The notes: generated by a model from the letters alone, not told the origin. A DNA stretch of 64,000 bases from Acanthacorydalis orientalis (GCA_034766995.1 CM068313.1:29270825-29334824), one strand, 5' to 3'; numbered from the stretch's first letter, positions 48,851-62,555 are shown. Program-made: numbers and translations.

Positions 48851-48937
48851 TTATTTTGTAACGATTCAAAGATTGATGATTTTTACGTATCGAATAACTG
48901 AAAGTGAAGAAATTATGTTTGCAAGTATATTTTTATC

Positions 48938-48940
<3 letters not shown>

Positions 48941-48982
<42 letters not shown>
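48941..48982. repeat. (TA)n microsatellite flanked by TTTATCAT direct repeats
   Basis: TTATCATT precedes and TTTATCAT follows the array. Confidence 0.93.
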
Positions 48983-48985
<3 letters not shown>

Positions 48986-49909
48986 CATAGGTTAGTTCTA
49001 TGATGATTGTCGAAAATTGATATGAAGATTATTTATCTAGTACATTAATTGGAAACAAAATAATATGAACAAGATACTATAGAATAATATAGGAAAAATT
49101 GTATCATTTTCCAATATATTGTCTCTATATTGTTTTATTTAATCTATACATTATTTATACTTTTATAAAAAAGTAAATATTTCTTGAAAAAGTATATTGT
49201 TTATTCTGTTATGAAAATATCAGATAAAAAAAACATTCTTGAGTAGATTTTAAAATATCATTATTAGATTGATAAAAAAATAATTGCGGTTTATAAGCTG
49301 CAAATTTAGAACAACCTAATAAAAATCATGTATTAAAAATATTTTAAAAGTTGAAAGAGTAATATTTAAAATTTTTAATTCATCATTTATTTATAATAGT
49401 TTTTGTGGATGTTATAGTATGCTTTTATGTGTTTTAATGTTGGATATTAAATAACACCGTTATAAAACACATATTATAAAAATTTTTAATAAATTAAAAT
49501 AATGATAATATTAAAATTTTTGATCTTCAAAATAAGCTTTTGTTTGATTTAATTTTGAAATTCTAGAGCAAAACATTTATTTTAACATTTAATTGCGCAA
49601 AACCCAATACCTGAATTGAAAGGTTTTAAGAATATAATATGTGCTTTTTATTAAGAAAAAAATGAATAAAATGCTTCAAAGTGAACATTTTTTACGTGTA
49701 TTGTAATTGATAGAAAGAAATTTATTCAAATTATGTAGTTACTGATACAAAAAATAAAAGTTCTAATGTGTATACAAATGATAAAAAGATATGATTAAAA
49801 AACATATTGGAAAATGTTACAACAAAATATAAGAAAAACTATTTGACCTGTGACTAATTCAATAAAAAAATATATTTGTTATAAGATAATGTTTTTAATA
49901 AGACAAATC
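48983..49909. other. AT-rich non-coding stretch
   Basis: Nothing recognisable. Confidence 0.5.
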
Positions 49910-50170
49910 TACGCATGACTATCCTTAGATTTTCATAGCATTAATATTGGACCGTATTCGGTATCCGCTAATATAAAATACACGTGTTGATTCAATACAC
50001 GAGATTGCAGGTGACAAAAAACGAGAATTAATTTTATTTGATTTGTCTGCGGAGAGTTTGCGGCTCCTTGTTGCATGTGTGGGCGCGATTTACCATTTGA
50101 TTCATTGTGTTAAAGATAACCGATGGTTTTAACATTAACTGAAGATTAGTGTTCATTATGTCTCGACATT
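49910..50170. promoter_or_regulatory. GC-richer island, candidate regulatory element
   Basis: Contains CACGTG (near 49981), GCAGGTGAC (near 50009) and GTGTGGGCGCG (near 50078, Sp/Klf-like), plus TTTGCGGCTCC. The 85-codon frame that begins at 50149 is Phe/Leu/Ile-rich and could hold hydrophobic helices only because the DNA is T-rich; it is not called. Confidence 0.35.
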
Positions 50171-50486
50171 TGTTTATTTATTGGCGTATGATTAATATTT
50201 ATAGTTTTTTTTTGTCGACTGTTGTAGTTTTAATGTATTTTCGAAACGTACACATAAATGATTTTATTTGTATATTTTTATATTTATTTATTGGATTTAT
50301 CGTTAAAATTGACATCTTTTCATTAATATGGTTTTATTTCAGTTTTAAGTCAATTTTATTCATTTTGATAAAACTTAATGTGTATGATAACCAAGAAATA
50401 TTATGAGTGTAACAAAAAAATCGTTCTCTTTTGTGCATAAAGGTATGCAAATAAATTAAATGTAATAATTGAGTAAAAGATATGAG

Positions 50487-50487
<1 letters not shown>

Positions 50488-50530
<43 letters not shown>

Positions 50531-50560
50531 TTATATATATATGATTTATATATATATATG
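50488..50560. repeat. (TA)n microsatellite with GATT interruptions
   Basis: TA run, then two TA-ATGATT units. Confidence 0.94.
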
Positions 50561-50780
50561 TTACTATTAATATCGTTTCCATTAAGTAATAAAAAATAAT
50601 TTATGATTGAAAATTGACAGTGGCCTTAAATATACTTAAGATAATATAAATATCCATGAAATAACTCCTGATATTATATTTTATTAAGAAAATGCCTTTT
50701 ACTCTAAACGAAAATAAACTTAATAACTGATATTAGTAACTTTGTTTATAAAATGAAAATTTATAAATTGTAGTGAACTT

Positions 50781-50782
<2 letters not shown>

Positions 50783-50829
<47 letters not shown>
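50783..50829. repeat. (TA)n microsatellite
   Basis: Pure TA run of about 46 bp. Confidence 0.97.
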
Positions 50830-50833
<4 letters not shown>

Positions 50834-51677
50834 TTTATTATATATTTTATTTAATCAGTTTAAAATTTTACATACTTTTGTTGAAATTTATTCAGAAAAT
50901 AAATATTAAGTATTAAAAATAATTATAACTTGTATTAAAAATTACAAAAATATACTTATTAAAAATTCTTAACTTGTTGTTTATGCGTACAATATTTTAG
51001 TTTGTATTTACTTAGCTATTATTTAAAGAGAGTTTATTTTTCTTAAATAAATATTGTGTTATTAGTGACGAGTAATAAAAAAATATTTATTAAGCATTAA
51101 AAAGTATTTCAAGTATTAAAATTGTGAATAATTATTGACACATGCTAGAGAAATTAAATTATTGTATCATTTAAATACAAAATACTTTTTCATGTTGTAA
51201 AAAATTGGAAAGAAGTTATTTGGAAAAAATGTCTTGATATATCAGTCAAAGTTTTCCTTTTGAATACAAAAATATTACTTCAATATATTATATTCTATAT
51301 CTGTGTAATTGAAAAATGATATTTGATTACTAATTTATTTTATGGCTTCAAGAAATAGAGAAAAGCATACAAATATATGTATAAGGAATAAAAAAAAAGT
51401 CAAAGAAAATTAGAATAGTTACGAACATACGAGTACATGACTTATTGAAACAATAAGAAGAATAAAAAATATATAAAGAAATGGATGAGACAACATATAA
51501 TTAAATAATAGATAGACAACAGAAGACACTGATTTGGAGATAAGAAGTAAGATAAAATACTAGTGAGTGGGTGGGAATGGGATATCTACATTTTCTTTCA
51601 AAATATTTGAAAAATAAAGGAATTGCATCCATTTTTTTAGAAATTGCATATTTTTATTAAATGTGAAATATTATTAT

Positions 51678-51678
<1 letters not shown>
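50830..51678. other. AT-rich non-coding stretch
   Basis: Nothing recognisable; purine-rich (AG/A) between about 51400 and 51560. Confidence 0.45.
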
Positions 51679-51723
<45 letters not shown>

Positions 51724-51736
51724 GTGTGTATGTGTA
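51679..51736. repeat. (TA)n then (TG)n compound microsatellite
   Basis: TA run preceded by TTA triplets and followed by TGTGTGTGTATGTG. Confidence 0.93.
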
Positions 51737-52773
51737 TTTATATAATTTAAATTGGACAAGCACATATTTAAACAGATAATGAAAGAAGTGATAATCTTTT
51801 GAATAATGATAATATTTATAACTTTATTTCATACAAACTTTATATAGCAAATTTAAATAATTAAATTAATATTTTATTAAGTCATAAAGGAAAAAAATAA
51901 ACTTTATTAATATATTATAAAATAATATAATGAAAAGTTCATAAAATATCAAATATAAAGCAGACTAATGACTATTGATGTCAGTTGAAATTAAAGACGA
52001 AGAGAAAATAATACTATTTAATTAACCTTTCGTTTATATGTTTATAAAATATACAAGTTACTAATATAAATATGACTTAATGATCTCGCGTTAATGTTTT
52101 AAATTTAATTAACGAACTAAATTTTATGAAAGAAATTTGTTTATTATATTGTCATTCTTTTATATACGTATATAATTTATGTGTAGTTAGTTTTATTATT
52201 AGTTATTTTCTAAAGCTTTATAATTTTATAATTATATACATGCATGTTATGTATATTTGAGTTCATAAATGTATTAAATGCATATGTATATTATACATGT
52301 ATACATATGTATGTATGTGCGTGTATATATATATATATACACACACATTATGTTATTTATCTAAACATTGCTATTATTTTTACTTAATGATCGTGATCAT
52401 CAAGACAGCTTATTTGAAAAGGTCAAACGCTTGTAATGTTTTGTTAAGTATTCATTCATTTATCACTGCAGAGTATTTTGTAATTTTTATCGAGTAAACT
52501 ATAGTGAAATTTTATGCTAATTTCTAATTGTATTCAATGATGTAACGTTTTTAATACATTTAAAATTAAATACTTTAAATAATACAAGATTTTTTTTGAT
52601 TTTGATATTTCTTTTAATCAAATTATCATTCAAAAATTTATAGCATGTTATTGTTATATTGTTTTTAATAATATTTTTAAACATGTTCCTATTTCATTTG
52701 TTGTTTTGACAAGTAACATGTTATGTTTACACTGAAAATATTTAGCGTATTCATTAGGGTGTGTTAGGTATGC

Positions 52774-52778
<5 letters not shown>
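51737..52778. other. AT-rich non-coding stretch
   Basis: TA/CA-rich 52255-52350; TGATCGTGATCATCAAG near 52387; no gene seen. Confidence 0.45.

Positions 52779-52845
<67 letters not shown>
52779..52845. repeat. (TA)n microsatellite
   Basis: Pure TA run of about 67 bp. Confidence 0.97.
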
Positions 52846-52850
<5 letters not shown>

Positions 52851-52901
52851 TACATACATATATTAATATTTTTTCTAACTTACGAAAATAACCAATTGAT
52901 T

Positions 52902-52902
<1 letters not shown>

Positions 52903-52982
<80 letters not shown>
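52903..52982. repeat. (TA)n microsatellite
   Basis: TA run with AAATA interruptions. Confidence 0.96.
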
Positions 52983-52984
<2 letters not shown>

Positions 52985-54286
52985 CGTTATTTTAGTAATA
53001 ATTTATGTGTAAAATTAATTAATAATTACTTTCCAATTATTTGCATTTAATGTTAAATAATTTTCAGGTTAATTTATTTTCCGAATACATATTTAATCAT
53101 ATTGTTTTTAAAATTTCAAGTCAAATCAACGTAAAAATTTATATATTAAAATGATTATTTATTTTGATATTTTTTTCCACTGTTATTTTTACTACTATTT
53201 TTACTACTTCTATTTCAGAAAGTCTTATTGAGATAATCTGTTTTTTTTTATAGTTATATTGATATATGATATAAAACTCCAATTTAATGAATATTACGTT
53301 CTTAAATATTAATTGATTGATTTTACAATATCGAAAAATAACTACGTTCTAATGAATTAAAACTGTCTGGAAATTTTACTTGCTATGCGTCAAAATAAAG
53401 CGTTAACACTACTCTGTATAAAGCATTTTTCAGTGGATTTAGTTCAAAATGGATCGTAATAAATTTAAGATCAACTACATTGTAACCAGTTGATTACTAT
53501 TTCTTCAAGAATCGAAATTTAACTTTAAAATGGAGTCTATTTATTAATGAGACAATATAAAACAGTTTTGAAAAATTAATCATTTTCAGAAAAGTAAACT
53601 TTTGTAAAAGAGATATACATACATATATTTTACTACGTTAACAAAATTATTGAACTTGTTAGTACATATTTAGATAAATAAAGTTTATTTTTAATGAAGT
53701 TATAATGTATTATAGTTTCCATAAAAATCAACTATTTCATATGAAATACTCTACTGTACTTATTAATAATGAAACAATTCTAGTAACGTAATTTACAACA
53801 TTTTTATTTTTAATGAAGTATTAAATTGTAGTAAATTTAAAAATAGTAATAAATCTTTAGTCCCCAAATATAATTTCTAGATTTATTATCATTGACCTTA
53901 AAATTCGAATATTTGTTTATGACTATATTTAATTTTTAAATTTACTTTTATAGATTAAAAAATGTATAGAAAAAAATATTGCAAATATTTATATAATACA
54001 ATTGTTAATTATTTTAGAAGAAACTTGAAATAATTTAATGAATGAATAATGAAAGTTATAAATTAGTTGTAATATGTGATTTTCTGAAAGTATTCTTGTA
54101 GTTTCTTCGGAATTAATACATTTCAATACGTTTAAAAGTAAAATTTAAAAGAATTTCTCCCTGTGCTTTAGAATAGTAGTTATATGAAGTCTTTGCTTTG
54201 ATGCACATTCTTTCTATTCATGTAAAGTTTAAATACGTGAATAAACTATTCATATTGTTAGTTAACTACATCGTTATTATTTACAG
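52983..54286. other. AT-rich non-coding stretch
   Basis: Mixed patch at 53340-53560 is weak. Nothing recognisable as a gene. Confidence 0.45.
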
Positions 54287-54364
54287 AACTGGCGGCTTCT
54301 GTATGATCTTGTGGAGCAGTGTGAATCAGCATCTGATCATGTAACAGAAACAGAACAATCGTGA
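54287..54364 (+). other. exon-like segment, very tentative
   Basis: A good 3' splice-site match (TTATTATTTACAG, ending at 54286) is followed by an open frame of 25 codons reading NWRLLYDLVEQCESASDHVT and on to TGA at 54362-54364, in a patch noticeably less AT-rich than its flanks. The peptide is not recognised. A frame this short is expected often by chance, and no partner exon can be assigned. The 104-codon minus-strand frame over the same place (54258-54572) also lacks any domain. Confidence 0.12.
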
Positions 54365-54959
54365 TGTTTGTTAGCATATTGTAGTTGATGTAAAGGTTGT
54401 TTAGAATGCTATTTTTATGCAAATATTTATTTTGTACACCGACTGAACATTTTTCCTCATATGAAAATTTCTTTTTCTTGTTAGTCATAAAATACATTCT
54501 AACGACATATATATAAAATTGTTTTTTCTTAAAAAAACAGTCTGCATTATTCACTCTTAATTTTATATTCATTTATCGTGTTTATCTTTTAATAATTCAT
54601 TTAAATAGACCATACACTTTTCTGTTTAGAACAGCTTTAACTATACAATTTTAGATACACAATTGTATTTGAACTTTCCACTTTTTACACAGGCTGAGGT
54701 TTACCAACTCTCACATCCTATTTGTTTATTCATAATCATTAGTTTTAGTTATTAAATGATTTTATATAACTTATAATATTAAATATGAATACAGTGATTG
54801 AGAATTTATAAATTGTTAATATTTTTCTTAAGAAAAGAATGAATATATTTTATAAATATTTGTTTGTAGTCAATTTAAACGCAACACACATTTTCTTTTT
54901 ATAAAATAAAAAATTGCAAAATAGAAAAAGTATCTTATGATCATCGATCATTATTAGTA
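54365..54959. other. AT-rich non-coding stretch
   Basis: Nothing recognisable. Confidence 0.45.
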
Positions 54960-55230
54960 GTAGTGAATGCCACAGTAGTCCTCAACAAATGACAATATTA
55001 ATATATGCCGCTAGATTGACAGATGTATTTATCTATCGATGTCAATCTGACATGTCATTGACAAGCTACGCTGATCACTGATCCGCAGAATCGGCATTGT
55101 GTGCATGCCCTTTACCCATCTTAATTGCATTGTCGGTGATCTGGTGTCAAGTTTCATTCTGGTCTGTATATATGCGGTTAAACTTGTGGATATGTTGGCG
55201 TGTACTTTGATGAATCATTTTAACAAAGAG
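54960..55230. promoter_or_regulatory. GC-richer island with TGACA/TGTCA cluster
   Basis: AGATTGACA (55013-55021) is inverted at 55040-55048, followed at once by the palindrome TGACATGTCA (55048-55057) and TTGACA. TGACAG (55018-55023) is the Meis/Homothorax core. CTGATCACTGATCCGC (near 55070) and other balanced sequence follow. No coding signal. Confidence 0.38.
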
Positions 55231-56897
55231 TACATGTAAAAAAGAAAACAATTTAAAAATCATGACATAGAAAAATGGTTTTACGTTACAACTATCATTT
55301 TATATTAATCTTATATACAATTTATTGATTTTTAAGTCACATTTACACTATAGTAGAGATATTTATCACATTCAATATTTAATATTAAACACAATAAGGC
55401 TATATTGACGTGTATAAATATTTTGTAAGCAAATTTACTTTTGTAGTATTCTGCAAATTCTTATTTTATGTCAAAACAGCGATGAGAAAAGAAATTTTAT
55501 TATTTATTATAAATCTATATATCATATTAAACGTTATTCTTAATAAAATAAAATCAGTCTAAGACCTTTAATAAGTTACTATAATATATATATATATATA
55601 TATACATTTGTTTTTTTTTAATTTTTTAGTTAGTGTATTGTTTTCTAAAGTTTGATGAATTAAATTGATGTGGAAAGATATAAATATATGTAGGTATGGA
55701 GAATATTTTATAAAACACAATAGATTGAAATTATTTCAAGTTTTGGTTATATCTAATTTAGCGCATATTTCATTCACTTACATGTTACAATTGTTAATAC
55801 TAAAACAAATAAAGTGCTTTTAAAACTACAATTTTCTTAATCAAATAATGTATTACTTTCAAAGCTAGAATAAAATTCCACACACAAATAATTTTGCTAC
55901 TTGAATATAACACACTTAGTTTATATGTTGTTAGAAAGTTTATTGATAATTCTGTATTTTTATTACTTATTGATTATTTATATAAGTAAAATAAGGATAT
56001 TATTTTTTTATTCGATATTATTATGTAATCATATAGAATAAAAATATTTTTATAGAAGGTATGAAATAGATGTATAAAATTAAACGAATGCGATGTTCTT
56101 TACTTTGTAAATATTAGCTATATCATTGTATAAAATTTATTTGTATGCAAATAGAAATTTATTTAAATTTATAACGAATGAAAGAAAACTGATTATCATT
56201 AAATACATCTTTTTCAATTATATTCCGACTTGTTTATTATTTTAAGTAATCTTGTTGACATTAAACTATAAATATTTCTTATATATTAAACTCCAGTAAG
56301 CTAAAATAAGCAAGATTATAATTCATCTTATAATTAAAAGATTTTCTATCAATTCTTATAGTTACTTTATAATAAGTTCACTTTGAAATATTACGGAAAT
56401 ACTTGCTTTGCTCTTAATGACATTCGCATACGAAGAAAAACTATCAAACTGTATATGAAATCATTATGCGCTATATAATAGCTGTTTAATTTGTGTCTTT
56501 CTGTATTATATTCTATGTATTAATCAATAAAACAAGTATATCTAGTAAATTATTTCCGAATTGTAATTATATTATATTATTATATGAAAAAATGATTTTA
56601 ATAGTTTAAAAACTATTAAAAATAGAATTTAAATGTTTACGGCTAAATGTTTTCTATATTATTTTAATTTTTTTAGTAGTTTTAAACTTTTAACAAAAGA
56701 ATACAATAGGTAATTGAATTTCCTGAATGAATTAAATATGAAATTAATTTATTTTTAAAACTTATAAACTTTTTATTTTCTGAAGGAAAATAGTAGCAAT
56801 CATATTGGTGATTTATATAAAACCGTATTGTATTTAGAGAAGAATTATTACTGATATTTTTATATTTATAATTGTTTCTTCTATGATGTTCTTGCGT
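55231..56897. other. AT-rich non-coding stretch
   Basis: Short TA run near 55583-55603; nothing else recognisable. Confidence 0.5.
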
Positions 56898-56963
56898 GTA
56901 TATATATATATATATATGTGTATATATATATATATACATACATACATACATGCATATATACAT

Positions 56964-57018
<55 letters not shown>

Positions 57019-57019
57019 A
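56898..57019. repeat. (TA)n/(TACA)n/(CA)n compound microsatellite
   Basis: TA, GTGTA, TA, TACATACATACATGCATA, CA run (about 56962-56982), then TA. Confidence 0.95.
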
Positions 57020-57325
57020 TTTGTAAAAATATTGTGAAGATAATTTGCCAATACCTTTTATTTGTCTACTGATAACTTGACACTTGCCATAAGATAATAA
57101 TGGATTTATGTTTATTTATGAAAGAATTAAAACTTTCAAAAATAAATTAATTTGTTTTAATTTCAACTAAATTGCAGTTCAATTTTTGACCATATATTAC
57201 ATTTCAACAATAGATATTTCTTGAATTTCCAAATTGAAGTCATATATACAAATTAACTGAACTGATTATGTTGTGATTGCCTATAAAACATTAAATATTT
57301 ATAAGTTTTGTGAATATGTATTTCT
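57020..57325. other. AT-rich non-coding stretch
   Basis: Nothing recognisable. Confidence 0.45.
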
Positions 57326-57403
57326 ACACACACACACACACACATATATATCTCTGTCTCTCTCTCTCTATATATTTATTATATATATATGTATATTATT
57401 TGT

Positions 57404-57443
<40 letters not shown>
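57326..57443. repeat. (CA)n(TA)n(CT)n(TA)n compound microsatellite
   Basis: CA run to about 57344, short TA, CT run (about 57350-57369), then TA tracts to 57443. Confidence 0.95.
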
Positions 57444-57446
<3 letters not shown>

Positions 57447-57753
57447 AGAAGTCATCCATATACGGATTGTATTGCCGCATACGTTTAGCAATAAGTATCT
57501 ATTATATTATGTAAAATGTACATTATGCATATACATTTTACAGTGGTGTAGATAAATTGGAACATAAATAAAACCAAAAGACACTAATTTCTACGACACA
57601 TAGACTACAGTCAGTAAATAACATTTACAGTATTGTAGCTTATATTAGTTATTTGAGAAGCTACGAATATTTTGACGACATTCTGTACATTAAATGTTAC
57701 TTTTAACAAATACAAATGTGAGTAAATACTATACAAATATTTTTGTAAAGTAT
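57444..57753. other. AT-rich, slightly mixed stretch
   Basis: No gene; TAAAATGTACATTATGCATA with inverted TACATTTTA around 57509-57541 forms a loose inverted repeat. Confidence 0.35.
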
Positions 57754-57787
57754 AATATATATATATATATCCACATAAAAACACACA

Positions 57788-57830
<43 letters not shown>
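57754..57830. repeat. (TA)n/(CA)n/(TA)n compound microsatellite
   Basis: Two TA runs separated by CCACATAAAAACACACACGC. Confidence 0.95.
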
Positions 57831-57832
<2 letters not shown>

Positions 57833-58087
57833 TTAAAATATTTAATGCCATTTAGAATATAATTAATAAGATTATTTGTATTTATAGCATACTATTGTGT
57901 ATTTAATTAAAAACTTATATTTGTGTCATATTACACTCTTCACTTTTTTTATTTATCTTGCAACTATGAATAATACAGATATTTAAAATTCAATTATTTA
58001 TTTGTATGAAGAACTTAAAACCGGGTAGGTACGGTAAGTTAAATGAGTTCATGTTTTACAAATCTAAACTTGCCATTTACTACTTTT

Positions 58088-58092
<5 letters not shown>

Positions 58093-58141
<49 letters not shown>
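58093..58141. repeat. (TA)n microsatellite
   Basis: Pure TA run of about 48 bp. Confidence 0.97.
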
Positions 58142-58145
<4 letters not shown>

Positions 58146-58406
58146 GCTTCATTATATGTTGATAATAATTTAGCTGATATATTAATATAAAAAGTAAAAA
58201 GACATATTATTAGTCTTAAATGCAAGAACACTTTTTGTTTGGAGAAAAAAAAATAAAGAAAATGTCAAAATTAAGAAACATTCATTAAAGTAGACTTCTT
58301 ATTTCATTATACTTTATGATAGTAAAATCTCTGTTATTTTAGTAATGGGATTGTCTATAATATTTTAGATTTAATAATGTATTTTATTTTTGTAACGAAT
58401 ACATAC

Positions 58407-58426
58407 ATATATATATATATATACAC

Positions 58427-58487
<61 letters not shown>

Positions 58488-58490
58488 TTT
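58407..58490. repeat. (TA)n microsatellite, interrupted
   Basis: TA with CACATATAAA interruption. Confidence 0.95.
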
Positions 58491-58629
58491 GCGTATCTGT
58501 GTGTGCGTGTTAATGTATTTATATCAACATGAAATAAATTTTCGATATTATCAAGAGATATGTTCATTATTAATTAATTTAATGTAATAAACATATTTTT
58601 TACAAATTACCATTATAAACGATTATCTA

Positions 58630-58920
58630 AAACAAATATTCTCCTACCTGAGATCATCTTATAAAAGAAACCGCGGTGTAAACAGCAAAGAGTGATAGAT
58701 AAATTTACTTAATCAAAGACCTAAAGTAACTGGTATATCGATTACAGCTACTTATATTGCCCAATAGGCTTATGACAACATGTAACTAATGGCGTAGTAA
58801 ATTTTTAAAATAGAAAGCTAATTGACAAAGTTTTCGGTGTTAGTACAAAGAAAAATAATAAATTATCTGACGACTGTTTGAAAGTCGAATGACAATTTCT
58901 TATATCCTGCAGCTTTTCTT
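58630..58920. promoter_or_regulatory. GC-richer island, candidate regulatory element
   Basis: Contains AAACCGCGGTGTAAACAG (near 58669; Runx-like AACCGC next to a forkhead-like TGTAAACA) and AATCAAAG (TCF-like, near 58713). No coding signal. Confidence 0.32.
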
Positions 58921-59030
58921 TCATTATAATAATTTATTATTTATGATAATATCAATTAAAATTTTAGGATAATTAATATAGCATCAATCAATATTTTTTG
59001 TAATGAACTTTCCATTTCTTAAGCTTAGGA

Positions 59031-59032
<2 letters not shown>

Positions 59033-59071
<39 letters not shown>
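59033..59071. repeat. (TA)n microsatellite
   Basis: Pure TA run. Confidence 0.96.
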
Positions 59072-59074
<3 letters not shown>

Positions 59075-59150
59075 ATTCTTGAATACACAATTTATTTTTT
59101 ATGATTAATTTAGTGTTTATTATAAACTCTTTAGTTTTGTAGTGTTATGG

Positions 59151-59151
<1 letters not shown>

Positions 59152-59214
<63 letters not shown>
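59152..59214. repeat. (TA)n microsatellite
   Basis: Pure TA run of about 63 bp. Confidence 0.97.
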
Positions 59215-59217
<3 letters not shown>

Positions 59218-60776
59218 AAATTAAGACAAATAAATTGGAAAAATTATTTTTAAAATAATTGACCAGTCTTACATCTTGTAGTAGACTATATTCATTTACT
59301 GTAAATGTAACATTTTTACTTTGTCCTATGTACATAATGAAAATTGAATAAATTCTGTGGAAATATTAGTTATACATCAGAAATAAGTAATACTATCATA
59401 CTATATAATAAATCTAATTGCAATTTTGTTAAGAGTTTAAAAAATATAATGTACAAATATAATTTCTTTTTCTTTAATGAATTTTGATTATTAGAAAGAA
59501 AATTTTGTACAAACATATTTACAGTTAATATTTATGAATCTGTCACTTTTTATATGTTGAATTACAAAGATTATTCAAAACAGAATATTATAAATTAACT
59601 ACTTCCATTTTCTTCCCAAGTATTATTTTTGATAGGAGAAGTAATATATGAATCTTAAAAAAAAGTCTTGAAATAGAAATTCTCTATTGGGTATCATCCT
59701 AAAATGTTGATCGAAATATTTTCAATTTAAATCCAACTGTCTAATATGTGTAATTTAGTTTGTAGAATTTTCTATTTCATAAAAGTTTAGAATTGAATTC
59801 TAATTGTCGTAGAGTTTTAAAATAATCGAAAGTAATTGTAGGAACAAAAATAATAGTTTATATTGATACTTTTTAAAAATTAGTTTTTTAATATGTTAAA
59901 TCATAAATATGATAAATAAACTGAGATTCCTATACTATTTAATCGAAAATAATCTGTGTAAATAGAATATTCATTAATAATATAACTATAATATTAATGA
60001 GAGTTTCTAAAACGTTTCACAATATTTATTAAAAATCCGTTATAAGGCAATTGATGCAAAATGTTGAAATTAAAAAATCAATGAATAAATCATCTAAAGT
60101 AAAAGTAAATCTGTAAACGTTTTTGATAGTAATTCAATATAAATAACATTTATTCTTACATTGACATCTCTATTGATATTTCGTTTTATAAAAAAATTAA
60201 TCAATCAAAAACATGTCATTTTTTCTTACATATTATCAATACATTTTCTAAATACTATATTTTTCTTTAATAGAATTAATTAAAAATGAACTCTTTCGTA
60301 TTAAATTCGATATAAATCTTATTTAATTTTAAATAACTTGTCACTCTATGTTTCTTAATAATTTATTAATGATACAACCATATCCAAATCTATCACGTAT
60401 TCAGTAATGTAATTGATAAAAATTGAGAAAGAAATATACACGTAAATATTTATTAAATTTTATTAAATTTCAATATTTATTTTGTTTCATTTCACAGACC
60501 GGTATTTCAACTACGTAAGCGTTTAGTTTCGTATCAGATTTTCATTAGTTTTATCAAATAAAAACAAGATAACAAATGTGTGTCGCTTTATTAAATAACA
60601 TTTCTTAATTAAATTTATAAATTAATATTTAGTCATTTAATTTAATATTTGCGATTTATAATTATTTTTTAACTATTAAATGCAAATTTGAATATAAATG
60701 CATTAACAATATATTGATTGTAATAAAATTATTTATAATGCTTTAAAAGTTATTTTGAAAATAAATTTATTATTTG

Positions 60777-60778
<2 letters not shown>
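59215..60778. other. AT-rich non-coding stretch
   Basis: A small patch with GACCGGTATTTC near 60499; otherwise nothing recognisable. Confidence 0.5.
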
Positions 60779-60856
<78 letters not shown>

Positions 60857-60857
60857 A

Positions 60858-60889
<32 letters not shown>
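60779..60889. repeat. (TA)n microsatellite, three blocks
   Basis: TA blocks separated by TTAATA and TTTAAATATACA. Confidence 0.96.
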
Positions 60890-60892
<3 letters not shown>

Positions 60893-61739
60893 TTAAATTC
60901 ATGTTTTTTTATAAAAAATAAAGTAGATAAATACAGAAATAACATGGTGTATAATTTGTTTCCAGTAAAGAGTCTGTAATAAATTGAAATCTTTTTTCTG
61001 GACTAATTGTTAAAAGAACTTTGTATGATTCCAAAACTATAAAATATAGAATAATGCCATTAATTTCTATGTATTATAAAATACATTATCTATATTTGAA
61101 GTAATTTTATATTGTTGATCATATTAAAATATTTAAGATATTTGTATATATTTTGTTTTGTAAAAAATGCCATTTTATGTGAAACATACCAGTGATGTAT
61201 TTATTTTAGTATAGACTTTTTTATTATCTGCAGTGAGAATTTTTGTTATTTTAATCCAATAATGCCATTATATTCATTATCTTAAAGTCATCGAATATTT
61301 TGTCAAATATCTAATTTTTTTGATCTATTTTAGAATTCCGTTCGAATTTGACTCTGTTAATAAAAGATATAATTTTTAAATTCTGTAAAATATTTCACAA
61401 ATGTTTCACGAATGTGCAACAAATCTTAACACACTTTCTTGGTATTTTTCTTTATTTTTGTAACATTTATATATGAGTTTTACTAATATTTATGAACCGT
61501 AAAATTATATAAAAATTAACTACATTTGTTTTATATACATTGGTATAACATTTCTTATTTAAATAATTTTTATCGACATAAAAGTACAATAATAAAATAG
61601 AGCCTTTAATATCGAATGTAAGAATAAGAACGTGTACGAAATATTGTGGAATGTAACTTGAAAGACTCGACAACTATATCATTACTTAAGCATGTGAATA
61701 TTTATATAATAGTGTTGAATGCACTTTATATACATTAAT
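60890..61739. other. AT-rich non-coding stretch
   Basis: Nothing recognisable; the 68-codon minus frame at 61467-61673 is Tyr/Asn/Ile-rich without a domain. Confidence 0.5.
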
Positions 61740-62540
61740 ATCGGTACCACAATTTCAGAGAACATTTATTTCATATCTCATTAACATTCTTCAAATTTCC
61801 AATACAGTTTTAAAAACGGCTCAGAAGATCAACATGCATAATTCACTATAGCAGAACATTTATCACGTTTTCAAACATTATATACATTTTTAATGTCGCA
61901 CTTCATTTAAAAATGTGTTTGACAAGATCTTTAAACATGTTTAAAAAATAATCGAGCACCTTATCTTAATTATACACACCGTACTCATCTCGAACGTTTT
62001 GACAAAAAAAATTAATTAAATATTAATCCAATGGAATCTGGTCAAAAATATAAACGAGCTGCCACTGGTATGTAAATACACTGAATACGAATGAAACAGA
62101 TACGAGTGAAAGAGTCGTATGAGCTTTACGTTGCATAAAATAAGACTTTTGTATATTTCTTGAGTATTTAATATTGGTGGACGTATTTAAGATGTGGTGT
62201 GACCATTTATACGATTATAAATTACCTCAGCTGACATCGGTTTGCGATTTGTTTCGCCGATTAGAATTATGCACGTGCGAATAAACATACAAGAGAACTG
62301 TTTACCTATTTTGTACGATATTCTGTTTGAGTTTCGTTACGTGCAGGTCATGAAAAGATGTCGACTTTTGTATGTGATGAATGTTTATCGGACTTTTTTA
62401 CATAGCCTTTAAGTACGAATGTCTAGATTAATTTTATTATCTCTATGTTTGTATTATTGTAATTAATTTTCGAAGAATATACACCTGTTCGGAGGTAACA
62501 TTACGGTGAAACAAGTAATTCTTCTTGAGTAACGTACTTT
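61740..62540. promoter_or_regulatory. largest contiguous mixed-composition block, candidate regulatory region
   Basis: About 800 bp. Motifs include TGTAAATA (62071-62078, forkhead-like), GCACGTGC (62271-62278, palindromic E-box) followed by GAATAAACA, and CAGCTG (62229-62234). No open frame of note. Candidate enhancer cluster. Confidence 0.34.
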
Positions 62541-62555
62541 AACAGCTTTCTTAAA

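Noticed and set aside
50149..50406. 85-codon plus-strand frame that could be membrane-spanning
   Set aside because: Phe/Leu/Ile richness follows from T-rich DNA; no family resemblance.
54258..54572. 104-codon minus-strand open frame
   Set aside because: No domain, Lys/Asn/Tyr-rich, and about the chance length limit for this composition.
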